Positions 1 through 4,659 of a stretch of DNA of 5,644 nt are shown in pieces; within the stretch, counting starts at the first letter, position 1, and every line of letters begins with the position of its first letter. Origin of the DNA: Chloroflexota bacterium (GTDB lineage Bacteria; Chloroflexota; Anaerolineae; Anaerolineales; Villigracilaceae); NCBI GenBank assembly GCA_021796155.1, contig JAJYOO010000190.1, positions 1-5,644 on the forward strand, read 5' to 3'. A program made the position numbers and the translations under genes. Below the pieces are notes generated by a model that worked only from the letters and a program-made list of their open reading frames with translations, searched no databases and had not been told where the DNA came from.

Positions 1-884
1 AACGGCGCGAAAAACGCGTGTATCCGCCTCGTTACTACGCCGACCATGGACTTTCAGGCACAGTCATTCAAACGGGTCGGACGCAAATCTTTAATAGCCA
101 GTCAGAAATGGATGCGAGCGGCATCCAATTCGAGTTTCCGGGAATTGAAGACCATACACAATCCGTCCTGGCCGTGCCTCTGCTTTTGCACAGCAAAGTT
201 AAAGGGATGGTCTCTGCCCAATCTTACAGGGAAAATGCATACTCAAGCGATGACATTGAATTGCTTGAGATGCTCGCTGCTCATGCCGCCATTGCCATCG
301 AGAACGCGCGCTTGTTTGCGGAAACGCAAAAGATGGCGGATTATGATCCACTGACCGACTTGCTGTATAACCGCCGAAAATTCTACGAACTTGCCGAACG
401 GGAATTCACACGCGCACAGCGATACCCCGAACCGCTCTCAGTCATCATGATGGACGTGGATCGTTTCAAGAATTTCAATGATCGCTTCGGCCACAAGGTG
501 GGAGATATGGTGCTGAGGACGATTGCCGAACGATGCAGGCAATGTGTCCGCGATGTGGACATTATAGGGCGGCATGGCGGCGAAGAATTTGTGATTCTGC
601 TGCCGGCCACCGATCTGAAGCGCGCAGCACAAGTCGCAGAACGCTTGCGCCTTTTGATCGCGCAGGCGAATCTCAAACCGATACAGGCTTTCTATGAATT
701 GGTCACCCGGGAAAAAACAACACCAAAATTCCTTCGGACGACTGTGAGCATTGGAGTAGCAGAATTCGACGCGAGCTGCGATAATCTGGATATATTGATT
801 GACCATGCGGACCGCGCCATGTATCTGGCAAAGAATGATGGGAGAAACTGCGTTCGTACGTGGACAAAACTGGACGAAGTCTAA
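1..884 (+). CDS. GAF-GGDEF diguanylate cyclase, 5'-truncated by the window edge
   Basis: This gene probably makes cyclic di-GMP from two GTP in the cytoplasm, with a GAF domain sensing a ligand or relaying a signal. The reading frame is open to the left edge (in-frame codons from base 3), so the GTG at 18 is not a real start and upstream sensor domains may be missing. Counting from that GTG, the end of a GAF domain covers about residues 10-100 and closes with the usual helix (AIAIENARLF). The GGDEF domain covers about 108-280. The metal/GTP segment MMDVDRFKNFND is at 144-155, the active-site signature is GGEEF at 187-191, and VSIGVAEF is at 243-250. An RxxD inhibitory site (R178-D181) sits exactly five residues before GGEEF, so product inhibition is expected. 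The linker before VSIGVA (about 216-240) is longer than usual. The dehydrogenase gene follows within 30 nt on the same strand. Confidence 0.95.
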   Translation, partial: RREKRVYPPRYYADHGLSGTVIQTGRTQIFNSQSEMDASGIQFEFPGIEDHTQSVLAVPLLLHSKVKGMVSAQSYRENAYSSDDIELLEMLAAHAAIAIENARLFAETQKMADYDPLTDLLYNRRKFYELAEREFTRAQRYPEPLSVIMMDVDRFKNFNDRFGHKVGDMVLRTIAERCRQCVRDVDIIGRHGGEEFVILLPATDLKRAAQVAERLRLLIAQANLKPIQAFYELVTREKTTPKFLRTTVSIGVAEFDASCDNLDILIDHADRAMYLAKNDGRNCVRTWTKLDEV

Positions 885-899
885 AAGTTAAACTCGATG

Positions 900-904
900 A
901 AGGA
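900..904 (+). promoter_or_regulatory. Ribosome binding site that favours the start at 915
   Basis: AAGGA lies 10 nt before the ATG at 915. The earlier in-frame ATG at 897 is preceded only by an A/T-rich stretch without a purine-rich core. The protein also aligns with family N-termini from the second methionine (MQALWLENQKL), so the internal start is preferred. Confidence 0.5.
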
Positions 905-914
905 TGGCAAAGTT

Positions 915-1862
915 ATGCAGGCGTTGTGGCTTGAAAATCAAAAGCTTGCGATGCGGGATATTTCTCAATCGAAGAAGCCGGATGAGGCGTTCATCCGAAT
1001 CCGACTGGCAGGCATCTGTAGCACCGACCTTGAATTAGTCAAAGGCTATTATCCCTTTACCGGCATTCCTGGACATGAATTCGTTGGCGATGTGATAGAT
1101 GCGCCTGACAAAGAATGGATCGGTCAACGCGTGGTTGGGGAAATAAATGCCGCCTGTGGAAAATGCGAGCAGTGCCGTGACGGGCGGCCAACTCATTGCG
1201 AGCATCGCACCACACTCGGCATTTCGAATCGAGACGGTGTCTTTGCTGAATTCACAACATTGCCAATGGAAAATCTGCATCGCATCCCTGCTTTGGTCCC
1301 GGATGAGCAAGCGGTCTTTACCGAACCATTGGCCGCCGCACTGGAGATACAGCAGCAGGTCCAAATCAGGCCGACGGACCGCGTCTTGTTGATTGGTGCG
1401 GGAAGATTGGGCCAGTTGATCGCCCAAACGTTATCGTTGACCGGCTGCGGCTTGCACGTGCTGGCCCGTCATTCCAACCAACAAAAATTGCTGGCGGATC
1501 GAAACATTCCGCTGATCGCTGAAGATGAAATCCAACCGCTGCGCTGGGACGTCGTTGTAGAAGCTACTGGTTCGTCTGCTGGATTCAATTTGGCACGCAA
1601 AGCCATTCGTCCGCGCGGAACGCTGGTAATGAAGTCAACGTATAAAGGCGAAATGAATGTCAATTTTTCGTCCATCGTCGTGGATGAATTGACTATCGTT
1701 GGCTCGCGCTGTGGGCCGTTTGAACCGGCGCTGCGTCTGCTCGAAAAACGTGAAGTGGATCCAACCATGCTGATCGCGGAAAGATTTAAATTGAGCGAAG
1801 CGGTCAGGGCTTTTGAAAAAGCGGCGCAGCCGGGTGTGCTAAAGGTATTGATGGGAAATTAA
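915..1862 (+). CDS. Zinc-dependent medium-chain dehydrogenase/reductase (alcohol dehydrogenase-like), about 315 aa
   Basis: This is a cytoplasmic NAD(P)-dependent oxidoreductase of the zinc MDR superfamily, expected to interconvert an alcohol or polyol and a carbonyl compound; the substrate is unknown. Residues here are numbered from the ATG at 897; subtract 6 for the preferred start at 915. Catalytic-zinc ligands are C41 (in CSTD), H60-E61 (in PGHEFVG) and E143 (in FTEPLA). The structural-zinc loop has four cysteines at 87, 90, 93 and 101, spaced C-x2-C-x2-C-x7-C. The Rossmann motif GAGRLG is at 167-172. The second strand ends LARHSN, with no acidic residue, which leans towards NADP rather than NAD. 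At about 315 residues it is shorter than the 340-380 typical of the family. It matches from memory the CDD group called MDR_like (cd08242), which has no defined reaction. Only 12-30 nt separate it from the cyclase gene, so the two may share a transcript. Confidence 0.93.
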   Translation: MQALWLENQKLAMRDISQSKKPDEAFIRIRLAGICSTDLELVKGYYPFTGIPGHEFVGDVIDAPDKEWIGQRVVGEINAACGKCEQCRDGRPTHCEHRTTLGISNRDGVFAEFTTLPMENLHRIPALVPDEQAVFTEPLAAALEIQQQVQIRPTDRVLLIGAGRLGQLIAQTLSLTGCGLHVLARHSNQQKLLADRNIPLIAEDEIQPLRWDVVVEATGSSAGFNLARKAIRPRGTLVMKSTYKGEMNVNFSSIVVDELTIVGSRCGPFEPALRLLEKREVDPTMLIAERFKLSEAVRAFEKAAQPGVLKVLMGN

Positions 1863-1952
1863 CTTGCACAGTTACGTAGAGAATTCTCAATAAATTCAAG
1901 AAGCATCGGGATGGATGTGACCGTCCAGAGTCCGAGGCCGGAGCCGGTGTGT
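1863..1952. other. Convergent intergenic gap between dehydrogenase and glycosidase-like genes
   Basis: The two genes end tail to tail here, 90 bp apart. I see no stem followed by a T-run on either strand, so no intrinsic terminator is apparent and the transcripts may overlap. The left part holds a perfect 10-bp palindrome (1879-1888, GAGAATTCTC) with no loop. The right part (1910-1948) is the kinase-like relic listed separately. Confidence 0.7.
1910..1948 (-). pseudogene. Relic of a histidine kinase G2-box (ATP-binding) coding segment
   Basis: Read on the minus strand this translates as TGSGLGLWTVTSI, against TGSGLGLSIVASI in the intact kinase of this window (10 of 13 identical). At the DNA level 34 of 39 bases match 4756-4794, including 17 consecutive identical bases (1932-1948 = 4778-4794), with the same orientation and phase. 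Similarity stops sharply after SI; the kinase continues VHMHDGEI whereas this copy reads PMLLEF. No H-box, N-box or remaining kinase domain is found next to it. The frame differs from that of the glycosidase-like gene that ends just before it. The simplest reading is a scar of a lost second kinase gene or a short recombination product. Confidence 0.55.
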
Positions 1953-3050
1953 CTAGGCGCGTTCGAGCACGCGCACAAATGCTTGTAGATAACTTGAATC
2001 TCCGCTTTGTTTTCGTAGTATCCAATATTCCGCGCCCCAAAAGAGATAAGCGTACAACGCGTTGCTGGCTGTTGTGTTCATCCAGGCGTTGTAATTCATA
2101 ATGATATGTTCGGGCAAACAGCTAAACATTCCCTGACCAGTCGGATTGGGCGGCGTTGTCACGGCCTCCCATGGTTCCGCCTGTCCTTCAGTGATCAATA
2201 ATTGCTTTCCGTGTACCGCGGCCCAGTTGAGCAATTGTTGTCGTTTCTTCTGAAGCCAACGACTCTGACTCCCATCCGAATAGAGCGTTTGACGACCAAT
2301 ATTTAGAAGAGCATTGCGCGGATAATAATCCACCCCGATCATATCGGCTAGACGTTGAGCAACTGTCAGTGAATCGCCTTGATCCCGCGTTCGCCACCAT
2401 TGAGTGAAACGAACAAGTGAAGACGTCGGAAGGAAACCGTTCATTAATACAGGCCTACTGGAATCCGCCATTCTTACTGCTTCCATCTCTTTACGAACAA
2501 ATTCCGCGCCCAGTCGCCATGAATGTTCCATGCCCAGCGGGTCCACAGCATCATGTTCAAGCTGCCACGCAACAATACTTTCATGATGCTTATAGTGCTC
2601 GACAACGTGAGTGATAAATTCACTTGCTGCCTTCAAGAGCGATGGATACGCCGAGGGATTAACGCGAGAATGTTCTGCAAGAGGTTGCTTTAGTGCATGT
2701 GCGGGCGCAAAGAATTCCGGATAGCCAAATGTCTTCAACGGTCCAACGCACAAAATAATTTTCTTTCCGACCCTTTCGGCAGCATCAATTTGCCAATCCA
2801 GTTCATCAATTAAAAATGCGCCGGGTCTTGGTTCAATACGATTCCAATATGCGCCCAGACGGATCATCTGGAACGGATAAGCAAGTAAATCCCGCAGCGT
2901 TGCATGAGCGTCCAAACCAAATGCTACTGCTTGCAATGGGCGATAGCTGATTCCCAAGAGCGTGGAACCTCGCGGTTTAATTGGTAAACGCTGCCATTCA
3001 TCGGTCAGAGGTTGCGAGGCGTGTCTTAGCTCAAGTTCCAATATGGACAT
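1953..3050 (-). CDS. Glycoside hydrolase clan A TIM-barrel protein (GH42/GH35-like) with altered acid/base site
   Basis: This is a 365-residue protein with the look of a single (beta/alpha)8 glycosidase barrel, close in style to short beta-galactosidase-like proteins. Visible landmarks are GISYRPLQ (33-40), IRLGAYWNRIEPRPGAF (63-79), AWQLEHD (161-167), MIGVDYYPR (237-245), LLITEGQAEPW (284-294) and the strand-8 region YLFWGAEYW (335-343). E288 fits the nucleophile. The strand-4 acid/base position, usually Asn-Glu, reads H166-D167. No signal peptide or membrane segment is seen, so it should be cytoplasmic and act on small or imported glycosides. At 365 residues it is much shorter than full GH42 enzymes, which carry extra domains. 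The ATG starts 3 nt after the TAA of the FAD oxidase gene, so translation is probably coupled; no strong Shine-Dalgarno is seen. The fold is fairly certain, the substrate unknown, and an inactive or non-hydrolytic role is possible. Confidence 0.85.
   Translation of the reverse strand: MSILELELRHASQPLTDEWQRLPIKPRGSTLLGISYRPLQAVAFGLDAHATLRDLLAYPFQMIRLGAYWNRIEPRPGAFLIDELDWQIDAAERVGKKIILCVGPLKTFGYPEFFAPAHALKQPLAEHSRVNPSAYPSLLKAASEFITHVVEHYKHHESIVAWQLEHDAVDPLGMEHSWRLGAEFVRKEMEAVRMADSSRPVLMNGFLPTSSLVRFTQWWRTRDQGDSLTVAQRLADMIGVDYYPRNALLNIGRQTLYSDGSQSRWLQKKRQQLLNWAAVHGKQLLITEGQAEPWEAVTTPPNPTGQGMFSCLPEHIIMNYNAWMNTTASNALYAYLFWGAEYWILRKQSGDSSYLQAFVRVLERA
1957..1974. repeat. GC-rich inverted repeat in the last codons of the glycosidase-like gene
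   Basis: GCGCGT (1957-1962) and ACGCGC (1969-1974) form a perfect 6-bp stem around a 6-nt loop. It overlaps the final codons of the glycosidase-like gene. There is no T-run on either side, so it is not a classic intrinsic terminator, although it might weakly slow plus-strand read-through from the dehydrogenase gene. Confidence 0.3.
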
Positions 3051-3053
3051 GTT

Positions 3054-4469
3054 TTACGTCTGCTTTTCTTCCAAAGGTGGTTGAAATACACGGCGAAATA
3101 AATCGGATTGTAACAACATCTCTGGGTCATATTGTTCTTTGATGCAGAGAAACTGATTGACAATGTCTGCGCCCATGCTTTGCCGATATTGAGCATGTGT
3201 CAGAAAATGATCCTTTGCAAGATAAAACCTTCCGCCTGCGTCAACAACTGTGGCAATCATGTGTTGTAGGACATGTCTCAGCTTCTGTGAAGTCAGGTGC
3301 GTTCGTTGGTAGTTTAATTCCAGCGAATACCCATCAACTTGATAACTCAGCAAAAAGGGATCGCGTCGGTGTTTTTTCATTACACACCAAAGCGGCATGC
3401 AACCCAGTTCCTGCGAATAATGTAGGACGCCCTCAAAAACATGCTCGGCAGTTTCTCTGGGGACGAATGCATGGAATGTTTCAACACCAGTTGGGAACAT
3501 TGCGCGATATCCGGCAAAAGCTTCTGGTGGCCAATAGAGATATGAGAACAAATCGCGTTGATGCTCGGCCGGTTCGCGGTTTAGGTGACTTTGCCAGTAA
3601 CGGGCGCGATTTATCATCTGTGTTCCGGGCATCAACAATGGCCGACCGAGTCCGGCGGCCGAACTTATGAGCTGCGTCGTAAATCCAGATGGCGAAGGAT
3701 CTTTTAGCTTGAGAGTGCGCTCTGCAATTCCTTGATGATTTAGTTTCGCCGTAGTTACGATGCCGCGTCCAAGCTGCGATCCGCGAGCAAATCCATCAAG
3801 CCAGGCTTCCATGAAGTCGCTGTCTGGTTCTTCTTCAGCAAAAATGGAGAAGATTTCTGAGAGCGAAGAGGCTGGATGCTTTCTTACCCCAACATATCTG
3901 GAATTCACACGTTGTAGTTGAAGTGTGATCGCTGTGATGATGCCAAGCAGGCCCATGCTGCCAATGAAGGCATGAAAAAGTAATGGCGCTTGCTCCGGAC
4001 TAAGCGTACATGATTCTCCTGTCGCGAACAGCACATCAAGCGAGATAATATGCGCGCCGAATGGACCGTATTTCCAAGAGTTCCTACCATTTACATTCAT
4101 GGCGACACAGCCGCCGATTGTGACTTCAGAGGTGGACGGTGAAATAAAAGGCCACCAGCCGTCCTTTGAACTTATCTTTATCATTTCGCGCAAAGTGACT
4201 CCCGGCTCCACACGCATAATTCCTTGAACAGAATCCCAAGAGATAATGTGGCGCATCGGCGTCATATCAATCACGATGCCGTTGGTGCTCAACGCTGCGT
4301 CTGTGTAGCTATGCCCTGCGCCATGCGGAATCACGGACAGGTGATACGCCCGTGCATCCTCCAGCGCCAGCACGATATCATCAATATTTCCAGTTTTATA
4401 CACGAGGCAGACAGAACGTTTTGACTTGCTCCAGTTCGTAAGTTCATCTCGCATTTCTAAAATAGACAT
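3054..4469 (-). CDS. FAD-binding oxidoreductase, DprE1/aldonolactone-oxidase-like
   Basis: This is a 471-residue flavoprotein of the VAO/PCMH type, expected to oxidise a sugar, sugar alcohol or lactone. The N-terminal FAD domain (about 15-190) shows IPHGAGHSYTDAAL (47-60), IVIDMTPM (65-72), EPGVTLREM (88-96), EVTIGGCVAMNVNGRN (115-130), FGAHI (137-141) and GSMGLLGIIT (170-179). The C-terminal part has GGRFYLAKD (412-420) and ends YDPEMLLQSDLFRRVF (447-462), as in mycobacterial DprE1, whose YxAKD lysine is in the active site; here that is K419. The length fits DprE1 (about 460 aa). H53, within GAGHS, lines up with the histidine that binds FAD covalently in L-gulonolactone oxidase. No signal peptide is seen. 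A good Shine-Dalgarno supports the start. It leads a two-gene unit with the glycosidase-like gene. Family membership is firm; a true DprE1 role in arabinan synthesis is unsupported because no DprE2 partner is present. Confidence 0.9.
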   Translation of the reverse strand: MSILEMRDELTNWSKSKRSVCLVYKTGNIDDIVLALEDARAYHLSVIPHGAGHSYTDAALSTNGIVIDMTPMRHIISWDSVQGIMRVEPGVTLREMIKISSKDGWWPFISPSTSEVTIGGCVAMNVNGRNSWKYGPFGAHIISLDVLFATGESCTLSPEQAPLLFHAFIGSMGLLGIITAITLQLQRVNSRYVGVRKHPASSLSEIFSIFAEEEPDSDFMEAWLDGFARGSQLGRGIVTTAKLNHQGIAERTLKLKDPSPSGFTTQLISSAAGLGRPLLMPGTQMINRARYWQSHLNREPAEHQRDLFSYLYWPPEAFAGYRAMFPTGVETFHAFVPRETAEHVFEGVLHYSQELGCMPLWCVMKKHRRDPFLLSYQVDGYSLELNYQRTHLTSQKLRHVLQHMIATVVDAGGRFYLAKDHFLTHAQYRQSMGADIVNQFLCIKEQYDPEMLLQSDLFRRVFQPPLEEKQT

Positions 4470-4475
4470 TCAACA

Positions 4476-4480
4476 TCCTT
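4476..4480 (-). promoter_or_regulatory. Ribosome binding site of the FAD oxidase gene
   Basis: On the minus strand AAGGA lies 6 nt before the ATG at 4469, with ideal spacing. It fixes the start of the FAD oxidase at MSILEMRDEL. Confidence 0.7.
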
Positions 4481-4566
4481 GCCTAACTTGGCTGGAAAAC
4501 AAATTTCAACAGAGAAGATATGCCTGATATTTCTTTCATATACGTTGAAAAGCAAGTATCGGCATC

Positions 4567-4602
4567 AAAAAATCAACCCTTCTATTATATGAAAGGGTTG
4601 AT
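4567..4602 (-). terminator. Intrinsic terminator of the histidine kinase gene
   Basis: Arms ATCAACCCTT (4572-4581) and AAGGGTTGAT (4593-4602) form a perfect 10-bp stem with an 11-nt A/T-rich loop. On the minus strand the stem runs straight into six T (complement of 4567-4572), the classic intrinsic layout, about 60 nt past the kinase stop. A shorter T4 run (4605-4608) follows on the plus strand, so weak two-way activity is possible. It separates the kinase transcript from the FAD oxidase/glycosidase unit. Confidence 0.8.
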
Positions 4603-4609
4603 CGTTTTG

Positions 4610-4627
4610 GATCGTATCACGATCGTG
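4610..4627. repeat. Overlapping palindromes in the kinase 3' region
   Basis: GATCGT-ATC-ACGATC (4610-4624) is a perfect 6-bp inverted repeat with a 3-nt loop. It overlaps a second perfect 10-bp palindrome, CACGATCGTG (4618-4627). It lies between the kinase stop codon and its terminator. It may add RNA structure upstream of the terminator or be a protein-binding site; nothing else indicates its role. Confidence 0.4.
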
Positions 4628-4659
4628 TTCTAATGACGGATCAGATGGGCTATTCTTAC

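Larger units (their letters stand above)
4470..4659. other. Intergenic region between kinase end and FAD oxidase start
   Basis: These 190 bp hold the kinase terminator, a small palindrome and the leader of the FAD oxidase gene. Transcription of the FAD oxidase/glycosidase unit should begin within about 4485-4565 on the minus strand, since the terminator separates it from the kinase. The stretch is A/T-rich there, but I cannot pick a convincing -35/-10 pair. Confidence 0.6.

Noticed and set aside
438..806. Minus-strand open frame of 122 codons opposite the GGDEF domain
   Set aside because: It is antisense to conserved GGDEF motifs and resembles no known protein.
1879..1888. Palindrome GAGAATTCTC as a terminator
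   Set aside because: It has no loop, low GC and no following T-run.
1949..1972. Possible extension of the kinase relic into the glycosidase-like gene (SNAP before TGSG, compared with SNSP in the kinase)
   Set aside because: The match needs a gap of about five to six bases and falls to about 8 of 12 bases, within what chance allows, so I limited the relic to 1910-1948.
1804..2040. Minus-strand open frame of 78 codons across the convergent gap
   Set aside because: It overlaps the ends of two well-supported genes, has no recognisable domain, and reads the kinase-like relic in the wrong frame.
3197..3670. Plus-strand open frame of 157 codons opposite the FAD oxidase
   Set aside because: It is antisense to a clear flavoprotein gene, with a low-complexity, unrecognisable translation; it is a shadow frame.
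3054..4469. Naming the flavoprotein DprE1
   Set aside because: Similarity is at family level only; there is no DprE2-like partner or arabinan pathway gene, and the FAD-binding loop has His where I recall Arg in DprE1.
4485..4565. A sigma-70-type promoter for the FAD oxidase unit
   Set aside because: Several weak TTGNNN and TATNNN-like hexamers exist on the minus strand, but none gives a good pair at 16-18 nt spacing, so I did not assign coordinates.
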